A stretch of 21,695 nt of DNA, from the IMG/VR virus record IMGVR_UViG_3300025785_001156, positions 1 through 21,695 of that record. One strand, 5' to 3'. Source of the DNA: a virus. The translations under genes were made by a program, and so were the position numbers. Below, piece after piece: positions 14,306 to 21,337 of this stretch (the stretch's first letter is position 1; the number at the start of each line of letters is the position of its first letter). The notes below the pieces were generated by a model. That model saw only the letters and a list, made by a program, of their open reading frames with translations. It did not search any database and had not been told where the DNA came from.

Positions 14306-15358
14306 TTAAGCAGGTTCCGCTTGCATTGTATTTATAATACCAAGCATCTGATTCACAGCGATTTGAGTCCAATCTGTGCTGGTAAACAGTTTTTGATTGT
14401 GCTGAATCCTGGATTTTACGGCTGCTAAAATGCTGGTTTGGTCCTGACTGCACAACCAGCGCACCTGTTCAAATGCTTGCGTCCATCTTTGTTGTTCATC
14501 TGCTAGTTCATCATAGGTCTCGTCGATGATGTTGTCAAAGGTCTGGAATCCCAAGGCACGCAGATTTCTCAAATGATAGCGATTGGCAAACATCACAAAC
14601 AATCTGCCGGCCAACAGAGGTTTGGCCGTTTTTTCAGTATAGAAATTAAATGAAGAGTGGCACTGGGTTTCGGTCACCAGACTGTAGGCACACTGATGGT
14701 AGACACTGCCAGGTAAGATATTACTGAACGGTACTGACTGCCCTTGGTAATTGACTCGCATGCTGCTGTGTTGACACTGTGCAGGCAAAAATATATCGGG
14801 CTCTGTCACAAATTGATCTTGCCCGTTGCCTACATAATTTAGAAAAATCTTGTCAGCCAGTCCGGCTGTGTGTATCTTGTCAAAAACAAAATCTCTGCTG
14901 TTACTGTGTGCGCCCAGCAGGGCTTCAAAATAATAAGGTCGTGCTTGATACGTGGTCTCAGGTGGGTCGATATATAAATCACCAATACCTTCAAAGTGAG
15001 ATGCTCTAAATATACTGCTGTAGTCACAGTCAAACATGACCGGCGCTACCACATGCACATTTTGTTTAAGATATGGCAACAGATCTGCGGTTTTCAGTTC
15101 TGTTTGTAGAACGAATACCAAGTGACTGGCCTGTTGTATAATATCAAAATAGATCTGTATGAACTGATCATCTTCTGTGCTGTTGTTGAATCGATTGTAC
15201 AGGGCCGCGATTTTGAATGTGTCATTGTGATTTAGATAGTAATCTAAATCGTCAGTGGTTTCACACTGCAAGCTATCAAAAAAATAACAACGATTCTGTC
15301 GAGTTTCTCTGTTGTTGTAAAAACCGCGGGGACGTATCTGATCTAGATAGATCAGCAT
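14306..15358 (-). CDS. Conserved phage protein of unknown function, TEKTxKP family
   Basis: The protein has 350 residues, globular and aromatic-rich, with no signal peptide or membrane segment. The C-terminal third has a conserved-looking run: SLVTETQCH, FYTEKTAKPLLAGRLFVMF, LRNLRALGFQTFDNIIDETYDEL. This TEKTxKP...LGFxTFxxxIDExYD pattern is familiar from uncharacterised proteins of aquatic phages and large viruses, some near glycan genes; I cannot name an activity. The mixed alpha/beta N-terminal part (FKIAALYNR, LVFVLQTEL, VHVVAPVMFD) could be a nucleotide-sugar-like fold, which is only a guess. ATG 15358 lies one base after the TGA of the upstream gene. The gene contains the perfect late promoter of the next gene in its last codons. 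Confidence 0.78.
   Translation of the reverse strand: MLIYLDQIRPRGFYNNRETRQNRCYFFDSLQCETTDDLDYYLNHNDTFKIAALYNRFNNSTEDDQFIQIYFDIIQQASHLVFVLQTELKTADLLPYLKQNVHVVAPVMFDCDYSSIFRASHFEGIGDLYIDPPETTYQARPYYFEALLGAHSNSRDFVFDKIHTAGLADKIFLNYVGNGQDQFVTEPDIFLPAQCQHSSMRVNYQGQSVPFSNILPGSVYHQCAYSLVTETQCHSSFNFYTEKTAKPLLAGRLFVMFANRYHLRNLRALGFQTFDNIIDETYDELADEQQRWTQAFEQVRWLCSQDQTSILAAVKSRIQHNQKLFTSTDWTQIAVNQMLGIINTMQAEPA
14329..14336 (-). promoter_or_regulatory. T4-type late promoter, exact TATAAATA
   Basis: The minus strand reads TATAAATA inside the last codons of the TEKTxKP gene, 36 bases before the ATG of the 1192-residue gene. Sequence and distance match the other perfect late promoter (8883-8890), which argues against chance. 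It would make the large modular gene and those after it late genes. Confidence 0.78.
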
Positions 15359-15359
15359 G

Positions 15360-15929
15360 TCATCTTTCTTCTATATAATCTTGATCCGAGGCTTCTGGGC
15401 GAGGTCTACGGTTGCGGAACATCTGCAGGGCAGTTTCCGCATGATCTAATCGTTTGAAACGACTGGGCAAGGTTCTTCCACCATGTCGTATTTCAAAGCC
15501 ATCTTTTTCGTTACCGTGTATTTCGCATACTCGACCGGGTGCCATTTCAAAAGTTTTAACAGGAGGTCTAGCTATCAAGTCTCGATCTTCTGTGCTCTTT
15601 TCTTTGATATCAGAATCATCCTGTTTCTTTTCTTTGATGTCCGAATCTTCGATTTCGTCGGCCACAGTCTTGATAAAATCTGTAAATGACTTTTTAACTT
15701 TATCCAGAACATCTTCGGCCACATCTCGTTCTGCAGATTCTTCGCAACCGCCAACCAACTTACCTGCCATGGGATTAGCAGGATCCTTCTTGGCTGTGAG
15801 CACTGCTACTGTTTTGGGTTTAAAGGTAGCACTGAGTTGATTAACACTCCGTTGGTTTTTATCCAAGCCTTCTTCAAGAACACGGAGGCGATCTACTATG
15901 CTGTAAATGTCGTTATGATCTTGTGCCAT
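15360..15929 (-). CDS. Charged hypothetical protein with a DSDIKEK repeat
   Basis: The protein has 189 residues, largely hydrophilic. It begins MAQDHNDIYSIVDRLRVLEEGLDKN, a helical start. A middle helix, DVLDKVKKSFTDFIKTVADEI, follows the (V)AE-type junction RDVAED near residues 69-74. Next come two copies of an acidic/basic repeat (DSDIKEK), and a more folded C-terminal part (EMAPGRVCEIHGNEKDGFEIRHGG...RFKRLDHAETALQMF). No catalytic motif is visible and I do not recognise the family. It starts three bases after the Dps-like stop and ends one base before the TEKTxKP gene, inside the same tight operon. The AE junction links it to the proposed packaged-protein set, by inference only. Confidence 0.75.
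   Translation of the reverse strand: MAQDHNDIYSIVDRLRVLEEGLDKNQRSVNQLSATFKPKTVAVLTAKKDPANPMAGKLVGGCEESAERDVAEDVLDKVKKSFTDFIKTVADEIEDSDIKEKKQDDSDIKEKSTEDRDLIARPPVKTFEMAPGRVCEIHGNEKDGFEIRHGGRTLPSRFKRLDHAETALQMFRNRRPRPEASDQDYIEER
15595..15650 (-). repeat. Imperfect tandem repeat coding DSDIKEK twice
   Basis: Two copies of a unit of about 30 bases (CTTTTCTTTGAT(A/G)TC(A/C)GAATC on the plus strand) lie head to tail and encode DSDIKEK-KQD-DSDIKEK in frame. It looks like a recent duplication within the 189-residue protein. Confidence 0.7.
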
Positions 15930-15932
15930 GGA

Positions 15933-16373
15933 TCATGCCCTTGCTTCCTTTAAACTGGAACGCAGTTGCCAGGCAAATTTATTGGTCTGGCTGAGTCGTT
16001 CAGCGATAAAGTTCGCTATGTCTTGTTTGTTTTCTTTGGTGGCGGCTGCAAAGCATTGGTTCAACAGGTCAACCATGACTTCGCTACTGGCCAACAATTC
16101 TTCAATCATTAATCGGGCACGTGGTACCTTGGTCTGTCCAGGTATCTTACTGAGTTCTAAAAAACGTTCCAGGCTACCCGGTGCATACTCGTCCAGGCTC
16201 CTTATGTATTCGGCTATGGGATCTACAGCACTGTAGGCATCCTCATAGATCTTTTGGAAAAACTTGTGATACTGATAAAAGTCCGGCGTTTCAACATTCC
16301 AATGGAACCCGTGTGCCTTGACATAGTAGGCAAACTGTGTTCCTAATAGGGTCTTTAACAAATCAGCTAACAC
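15933..16373 (-). CDS. dps: Dps-like ferritin-family protein
   Basis: The protein has 146 residues, a four-helix pattern slightly shorter than E. coli Dps (167). HGFHWNVETPDF...YHKFFQKIYEDAYSAVDPIAEYI has the Dps ferroxidase spacing exactly: H24, H36, position 40, D51, E55 correspond to E. coli H51, H63, D67, D78, E82. Position 40 is Gln instead of Asp, so iron binding at the inter-subunit site may be altered. Dps dodecamers store iron, detoxify peroxide and can condense DNA. In a phage it could protect DNA or bind it in the head. The start is GTG 16373-16371, with AAGGA upstream, overlapping the preceding gene by 11 bases. The end is three bases before the next ATG. Confidence 0.82.
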   Translation of the reverse strand: MLADLLKTLLGTQFAYYVKAHGFHWNVETPDFYQYHKFFQKIYEDAYSAVDPIAEYIRSLDEYAPGSLERFLELSKIPGQTKVPRARLMIEELLASSEVMVDLLNQCFAAATKENKQDIANFIAERLSQTNKFAWQLRSSLKEARA

Positions 16374-16572
16374 GTCGTTTTTTTCCTTTTTTCATCCAGG
16401 CGGGAGTGTTGGGGGTAGGATCCGCGCTGTTAGAGTATTTACCTGTAAAGAAGCTTCCGCCATTTCTTGTTATCATGTTGCCCAGGGGCTGGGCCACGGT
16501 GGCTATGCTGCCAGAACAAGTAGCTCCTGAGCTACCGTCTTCTTTTAAATCAACAAATTCATGTAGCCGCAT
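16363..16572 (-). CDS. Small protein with EF-type N-terminal peptide
   Basis: The protein has 69 residues and begins MRLHEFVDLKEDGSS, matching the M(K/R)xxEF start shared by several proteins in this block and containing an LKE site. The rest is Gly/Ser/Asn-rich (SIATVAQPLGN, RNGGSFFTGKYSN) and ends in a basic tail, WMKKGKKRRVS. There is no fold prediction and no known function. I chose ATG 16572-16570 because AAGGA lies six bases before it; GTG one codon upstream is the alternative. It overlaps the previous gene by 14 bases and the Dps-like gene by 11, so it is tightly coupled. Small, basic and possibly cleaved, it is a candidate internal head protein. Confidence 0.72.
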   Translation of the reverse strand: MRLHEFVDLKEDGSSGATCSGSIATVAQPLGNMITRNGGSFFTGKYSNSADPTPNTPAWMKKGKKRRVS

Positions 16573-16855
16573 CACATATCCTTATGGTATTGCCCGACAG
16601 TACCTGTGCTGTACCGTAATCTACCCGCATGTTGGTCACATCCAACTGGGCCAAACAGGGCTGTACCAGTTCCCAGCGCAGGTAGTAATCACCGGGTTCT
16701 GCTTCAATGCCCACTATTTCTTCCAGATAGCAGTCAGTCCATTCCCAAGTACGTTCTGTAAACAGCTCGTCGTTTACATACAATCGGTATACAGGAGTCA
16801 ATCCTTCCCAATTGCAGTGTACATCTGCGAGTATGCGTACAAAATAGCGGGCCAT
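16559..16855 (-). CDS. Small hypothetical protein, beta-rich
   Basis: The protein has 98 residues, beginning MARYFVRILADVHCNWEG and continuing with alternating strands (VYRLYVNDELFTERTW, GDYYLRWELVQ, MRVDYGTAQVLSGNTIRI), which suggests a small beta-sandwich. Cys are scattered with no metal-site pattern. I cannot name a family; a small structural or decoration protein would fit the fold impression. The start is uncertain. ATG 16855 leaves a 37-bp gap and lacks a good Shine-Dalgarno. An ATG at 16933 in the same frame would overlap the previous gene by 41 bases and add an unrelated-looking 26-residue extension. I prefer the shorter form because MARYF begins the folded region. Confidence 0.7.
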   Translation of the reverse strand: MARYFVRILADVHCNWEGLTPVYRLYVNDELFTERTWEWTDCYLEEIVGIEAEPGDYYLRWELVQPCLAQLDVTNMRVDYGTAQVLSGNTIRICDAAT

Positions 16856-16892
16856 GCTGTATTTAGCAGGATCGTGTTGGACGTTTTTGCTG

Positions 16893-17081
16893 TTAGCGTA
16901 CTTCTCTGATGTTGCTGATGCTGGTATCTTCAATGCCGTACTGTGCTCGCATGAGTCTGCGGGCCTGGATCAGGTTCTCGGCCGTGACTGTGGCATCCAC
17001 ATATTCGGTGTAGTTGGGTTGTTCAATGCGCAGAGTGGCTGCCCATAAACGATACTTGGGATAGATATCTTGAGCTCTCAT
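16893..17081 (-). CDS. Small hypothetical protein, RNA/DNA-binding-like size
   Basis: The protein has 62 residues, beginning MRAQDIYPKYRLWAATLRIEQP. The central part (YTEYVDATVTAENLIQARRLMRAQYG) resembles a beta-beta-alpha unit in which a helix follows 'vtAenLiqARrlmraqYG', a pattern seen in small phage proteins of unknown role. The start ATG 17081-17079 overlaps the GNAT fusion stop as ATGA, so I prefer it to a TTG four codons upstream. The stop lies 37 bp before the next chosen start. It is basic overall and has no catalytic motif. Confidence 0.72.
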   Translation of the reverse strand: MRAQDIYPKYRLWAATLRIEQPNYTEYVDATVTAENLIQARRLMRAQYGIEDTSISNIREVR

Positions 17082-18844
17082 CGACCGGTCCAACGGGCTA
17101 TCATGCTCACATAGTGGCTGGAATAAATGCCAGTACCACGGCGGGTGCTGCGCATGCTGCGTCTTCCGGGTTCCACAGGAAATGTGTAGCGTGTCCAGGT
17201 CTTGTTTTGATCTACAATCTGATCACCCGGCTTGGCGCGATATTCTCGGGTGGGTTCCATGGCATAACCTAGCACTTCAACTCCGGGTATTGAGTTGAGC
17301 ATGATCCACATTCTCTGTCCATGTTTGGTTTGTGTTTCACCGGTTTCCAAGGTCAGTTTTAAAATGGTAAGGGCTATGCCGTAAAGAGCCTTGCCTATGC
17401 CGCGACCCGTATAATCAGGTGCGGCCACTACACTTTCCACACGCCAGGTCTTGAGTGGATCTAAGGTAGCACTCAAATCCAGTTCACCGGCCAAGGTATC
17501 GCCGTCGAATATCATGATTTCCATGAACTCGGGATCTTTCCGATTGACACCGTAGGTAAGTCCCGATCCACCGGGCAAGGGTTTTTTCTTTACTCTAGGA
17601 ACATCTGCACTCAAGGTGCCTTCGTCACCGTAGTCACCTTGTGGTATGCGGGCTATTTCCATGATACCGGTACTACGACGTAGGCGTAGATCAAAGTCTC
17701 GATCACTTTCATAGTTTTGAATATACTGTTCATAATAGCGTCTGGCTTCCTCGGGAGTGTTGGCTTCAAAGCGATCCACTATCTGTGCGGCGCCAGCAGG
17801 ACGATCAGCGTGGTAGATTTCATAACCTTTGTTGAGTCTATCACGCACACGAGCCATGTGATCCATGCGGCGATCCACATGACGACCGGCACGATCCAAA
17901 TAGCTACGGCGCAGTTCATCACTGATTTCATTTACTTTTTTTACACCAACATAGGCGCGGATAGTAGGAATGCCTAGAGACTTGGCCGCATTGGCTCTGT
18001 GATATCCATCCAGTATGTTGCCATCACCTACCACAATAGGAGGCGCCTTGGAGAAATCCATTTTCTTATATTGTTCTACCTTGGCTGGATCCAGCTTGGG
18101 TAGATCTGTTTTGATTGTGTTGACTGGAATATCACGCAGTTCAAACCCGGTAAAGTTGTTGGTGATGTAGTTGGTATAATCGCTGTGTAGATTGTTGTCG
18201 TGATGTTTGCGGATATAGTTGATCATGGAATCTACGGAAACCATTTGACTCTCGGCCACTGCTTGTGGCTGTTGTTTACGGGCCCGCCAAAACTGCTTGC
18301 CGGCACGGGTTTGATAGCCGCTGGGTTTTAGGTCATTGCCCAGCTCTTGCGCATAGTCATACATCACTGTAGCTATGCCTTGATGACGCATGTCGGGCCG
18401 CACATAGGTGTCAAAACTTTCCAAATGGTCGTCCATCACTTCAAAATGTGCGTTGCCTATTTCTCTACCGCCGCGATCATAGGCCAAGATACTGAGCACT
18501 CGTTGTCCACGCGGTTCATTGTAGGAAGCCAACAAATCTAGTCCGCCACGATGCTCACGCCGTTCCCAGCCGGGACGCAGGTTAGGATTTACAGCTTCGT
18601 CTAGGTCAGGATCAAATTCATCAGCACTGATAAAACGTGTGGTTCCGTCTCTGTGCTGTAGTTGCACAGCGTCATCTTCTGATTCAACTTGATGAATACT
18701 CCAGCCAAGACTGTTTAATACATGTTCAATCTGTGGTTGTCGATCCGTAGCATTCCACCAACGATTGGCCAGAACAAAAATAGGATCTGGAACATCATCA
18801 TGATGGTCACGCTCAGGACTGGGCGCAAATTCTCTCAGTCTCAT
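17078..18844 (-). CDS. GNAT - ParB-like - GNAT fusion with EF-type N-terminus
   Basis: The protein has 588 residues and begins MRLREFAPSPERD. Residues about 85-170 form a GNAT acetyltransferase domain with acetyl-CoA motif RHQGIA (153-158). About 200-300 is a ParB/sulfiredoxin-like domain with VVGDGNILDGYHRANAA. About 435-560 is a second GNAT domain with GRGIGKALY (480-488). Junctions carry LDE-AV (81-85) and VAE-SQ (196-200), so domains are separated by (L/V)xE sites. GNAT enzymes acetylate amines of proteins or small molecules; ParB-like folds bind or hydrolyse nucleotides or nick DNA. Targets are unknown. The start ATG 18844-18842 overlaps the upstream stop (ATGA); the frame is open to 18925, but that extension only reads through the neighbour's end. 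A three-domain enzyme of this kind is unusual for a phage. Confidence 0.78.
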   Translation of the reverse strand: MRLREFAPSPERDHHDDVPDPIFVLANRWWNATDRQPQIEHVLNSLGWSIHQVESEDDAVQLQHRDGTTRFISADEFDPDLDEAVNPNLRPGWERREHRGGLDLLASYNEPRGQRVLSILAYDRGGREIGNAHFEVMDDHLESFDTYVRPDMRHQGIATVMYDYAQELGNDLKPSGYQTRAGKQFWRARKQQPQAVAESQMVSVDSMINYIRKHHDNNLHSDYTNYITNNFTGFELRDIPVNTIKTDLPKLDPAKVEQYKKMDFSKAPPIVVGDGNILDGYHRANAAKSLGIPTIRAYVGVKKVNEISDELRRSYLDRAGRHVDRRMDHMARVRDRLNKGYEIYHADRPAGAAQIVDRFEANTPEEARRYYEQYIQNYESDRDFDLRLRRSTGIMEIARIPQGDYGDEGTLSADVPRVKKKPLPGGSGLTYGVNRKDPEFMEIMIFDGDTLAGELDLSATLDPLKTWRVESVVAAPDYTGRGIGKALYGIALTILKLTLETGETQTKHGQRMWIMLNSIPGVEVLGYAMEPTREYRAKPGDQIVDQNKTWTRYTFPVEPGRRSMRSTRRGTGIYSSHYVSMIARWTGR

Positions 18845-19320
18845 AGGTATCCTACCCAGGCTGGCCCTATATATCCTTGTGGGAATGCCTTTAATGCTTG
18901 CGTGGTTCTGTGTCCACCTTCCCATAACTCGTAGCCGTTGGGTTTTTTCACAACAATAATAGGCTCTCCACTGACACCTTGTTGTTGTATCATTGCGGCT
19001 TGTGCGGCATGGCGTTCGGCATCTCTGGGCACTTGATTGGGATTTTTAGAGCCGCCTTCCCTTTTACGAATCTGTTCCTGTGTGCGAGGAGTAAAGACGT
19101 CTATGGTAATAGGCAAGCGTTCTAAACGCCATTGCCGTATTGGATATTCCTGTAAAATATGCTGTACATGTGCTTTTTTATCTTCAAGTTCCATGTTGTC
19201 AGGAATCTTACTATAAAGCGCATCCTTGACCACATAGTCAGGCCAGTGCTGGGGAACCATGCTTCTTATCAGTCGCCATGCTCCACCTTGATACTCGACC
19301 AGTAATTCTTTAATTCGCAT
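18841..19320 (-). CDS. ParB/sulfiredoxin-like protein with targeting-like N-terminus
   Basis: The protein has 159 residues and begins MRIKELLVEYQGG, a variant of the shared N-terminal peptide with an LVE site. The C-terminal third reads PIIVVKKPNGYELWEGGHRTTQAL (E134, H137, R138), the ParB/Srx-type 'strand - (D/E)G-x-(H/R)R - helix' motif, and ends WVGYL. The helical N-terminal part (about 14-70) is not recognised. Together with the ParB-like domain of the next gene it gives two related modules side by side, perhaps from duplication. A role in nucleotide or DNA processing is possible but untested. ATG 19320 shares one base with the upstream TGA (TGATG) and its stop overlaps the next start (ATGA). 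Confidence 0.78.
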   Translation of the reverse strand: MRIKELLVEYQGGAWRLIRSMVPQHWPDYVVKDALYSKIPDNMELEDKKAHVQHILQEYPIRQWRLERLPITIDVFTPRTQEQIRKREGGSKNPNQVPRDAERHAAQAAMIQQQGVSGEPIIVVKKPNGYELWEGGHRTTQALKAFPQGYIGPAWVGYL

Positions 19321-20600
19321 CAGCAGTTCCAGCGACGACGTGCTTTACAGATGGCCTTGTCGGGAGTTTTGGCACACGAAATGTTGTGCATTTTCATTTG
19401 ACCTTTGGATCTTGAGCAGTAGCTCTTGCGACGTTTGCTGGCTTTTGAACCCTTCTTTAGCTTGCTAGGTTTGGTAGTTACCGCTGTTTGTAACTTAGAT
19501 CCTGGATGTTCTCTGCGATAGGCTTTTACTGCCTTACGACTCATGCCATCTGTCTTGTCTCGATTGTTGGCCTTTTGCCAGGCTTCGGTTTCATTTACGG
19601 CTTGAGTAGATCTTTTTGATCGGGCAAATTCTTTTTGCGTTTCTTGATCTGCCAACTGTATAAGGGCCTGTGCCAAAACACTATAACTCAGTCCTTGTGT
19701 TTGTCGATCTAATTGTCTAGCTTTTTGACTCTCCTGATTGATAAAATCTATTACATTCTTATTTGCTCCAATTTTTTGCAATAAGGCAACTTCAGGAAGG
19801 ATGTAGTGTGATAACCACGCATTACCATTGGCATGTCCATGGCGTGCAACGGTTATACAGTTCCGTTTTAATCGGTCTAGTGTATCAATATATTGTGTGT
19901 TAAGCTGTGATTTTGTTGACTCAGTTTCCATGATGGTGCTGGTGGTGGCAAACACATACAGCTCATCGTCATCCAAGCTCTCTAAGTCTTCCCAGATCAC
20001 TTCACTATCAACTCCGTTGCTGGCAGCCAAGTCTTCAATAATGCTTTCGATCAGGTCGAACTCTTTGGCCAGTTCTGCGTCTTCCGCCACACCTTGCTTC
20101 ATACAATGCTTTAATTCTGCTACAGCTTCCTCATAGGAATCATATCCAGCCAGATCGTTGCCTGAAGCATAATGTTTCATATAATACTGACCAACACCAG
20201 GACTTGACTCGCGATCAATACCAACCTCACCTACTGGTTCACCGTTTTTCTTAAACACTTTGCGTTGTTGGTCTGCATGACCTTCTGCTACACTTTCGTT
20301 GGGCACACAGTTACGCACCAAGCCACCGTTTTTACCGCGCTTGGTACCTTCGGCATGTTTGCCGGGCCAGCAACGAGTGTAACCGTTGGCATCTTTTTGA
20401 CCCTTACGGATCTCATTTAAGTTGCCGTGTGTTTGACACATGCCACAGTCTTCGCAGACCATTTCCATCTCGATGCTTTCGTTGTGCTTCTTCTTGCCGG
20501 CACAGTGAGCACGTTGTGAGAAGCCCTTAGGATGGCTACAGTTGATACTGTTCTTGTATTTTTGGCTCCACTTTTCAGTGATGAATTCGTTAGCTTTCAT
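19320..20600 (-). CDS. Cys/Lys-rich modular protein with targeting-like N-terminus
   Basis: The protein has 426 residues and begins MKANEFITEKWSQKYK. Module 1 (about 9-40) is KYKNSINCSHPKGFSQRAHCAG, a two-Cys basic motif. A CEDCGMC cluster follows, then a GYTRCWPGKHAEG piece. VAE-GHADQQRKVF and VAE-DAELAKEFDL begin two further modules, helices follow, then VNE-TEAWQKANNRDKTDG. A basic C-terminal module ends RRKSYCSRSKGQMKM...ICKARRRWNC. Such Cys/Lys modules recur, as I recall, in aquatic phage proteins of unknown function; they could bind DNA or zinc. ATG 20600-20598 shares a base with the upstream stop (TAATG) and has AGGAG upstream. The (V/I)xE sites suggest cleavage into pieces. Confidence 0.78.
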   Translation of the reverse strand: MKANEFITEKWSQKYKNSINCSHPKGFSQRAHCAGKKKHNESIEMEMVCEDCGMCQTHGNLNEIRKGQKDANGYTRCWPGKHAEGTKRGKNGGLVRNCVPNESVAEGHADQQRKVFKKNGEPVGEVGIDRESSPGVGQYYMKHYASGNDLAGYDSYEEAVAELKHCMKQGVAEDAELAKEFDLIESIIEDLAASNGVDSEVIWEDLESLDDDELYVFATTSTIMETESTKSQLNTQYIDTLDRLKRNCITVARHGHANGNAWLSHYILPEVALLQKIGANKNVIDFINQESQKARQLDRQTQGLSYSVLAQALIQLADQETQKEFARSKRSTQAVNETEAWQKANNRDKTDGMSRKAVKAYRREHPGSKLQTAVTTKPSKLKKGSKASKRRKSYCSRSKGQMKMHNISCAKTPDKAICKARRRWNC

Positions 20601-21337
20601 TACCAACTCCTATATTTTCTTCTGTTTTCTTTTGCCCACTGATCCTGTTTTGCAAATCTTTCTTGATCGGCAGCATATCTAGCTTTCATCTGGGCTAGAG
20701 TTTTTATGTCATCTGGGGTGGCGGGCTCTGCCAATCGATCATACTTACCACTGGATGTTTGTATAACAGGTCTTACACCCAGCTTGGGCTTATTAACCAC
20801 TGCGGTCGCAGGTGCCGGTTCTGGTGGACGTGGCGCAGGCACTCGAGTTGGATCCACGAACGGTTCCAACTGATCGGCTCTGACAGGGTGGCGCATTTTG
20901 CGCAGTGCTTTGGCCTCAATCTGTCGTATACGCTCGCGACTGAGACCCATAAATTTGGCAACCTGCTCCAGGTTCATGTCATTGAAAAATCTCTGTGTCA
21001 GCACGCTGCGCTCAACTGGTTTCAATGAGCTCATAGTAGATTTAAGGGCGGCTCTGAGTCGATCAAGATCGATCTTATCTTCCAGTTTTTCCAACTCATC
21101 ATCTGCCGGTATGTCCATTGGTTCTGGGTCAGCCATAGGAACCGGCGCAGACAGAGAGTTTTTGCCACCATAGTAGCGACGCTCGGGATCCTGGCGGGCC
21201 GACATGGTGCGCTGGGCTTTTTGTTTCCAGTCTTGACCCATCTGCTTGACGTCATAAGGACTGACAGTGGACGGCGGCGTAGAAGGATTCCAATAGCGGT
21301 ATTGGCTAACTTCTGTGATGAATTCTGTAGCTCTCAT
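20600..21337 (-). CDS. Sigma-70 region-4-only protein with targeting-like N-terminus
   Basis: The protein has 245 residues and begins MRATEFITEVSQYRYW. Residues about 90-155 are a sigma-70 region 4: helices then a helix-turn-helix (NLEQVAKFMGLSRERIRQIEAKALRKMRHP, 122-151) very close to region 4.2 of housekeeping sigma factors, which contacts the -35 element and the beta-flap of RNA polymerase. Regions 1-3 are absent. The flanks are low-complexity Pro/Ala/Gln/Lys-rich (APRPPEPAPATA). It could compete with host sigma region 4, replace it at phage promoters (as T4 gp33 does structurally), or act after delivery. ATG 21337 overlaps the upstream stop (ATGA). Nothing like gp55 is in the window. Confidence 0.85.
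   Translation of the reverse strand: MRATEFITEVSQYRYWNPSTPPSTVSPYDVKQMGQDWKQKAQRTMSARQDPERRYYGGKNSLSAPVPMADPEPMDIPADDELEKLEDKIDLDRLRAALKSTMSSLKPVERSVLTQRFFNDMNLEQVAKFMGLSRERIRQIEAKALRKMRHPVRADQLEPFVDPTRVPAPRPPEPAPATAVVNKPKLGVRPVIQTSSGKYDRLAEPATPDDIKTLAQMKARYAADQERFAKQDQWAKENRRKYRSW

Noticed and set aside
16860-16865. TAAATA before the 98-residue protein as a late promoter
   Set aside because: It is 4 bases before the start codon, so a late transcript would start inside the gene, and upstream bases do not fit the consensus.
18845-18925. Longer start for the GNAT fusion
   Set aside because: It only reads through the end of the ParB-like gene; ATG 18844 gives the ATGA overlap and the shared EF-type N-terminus.
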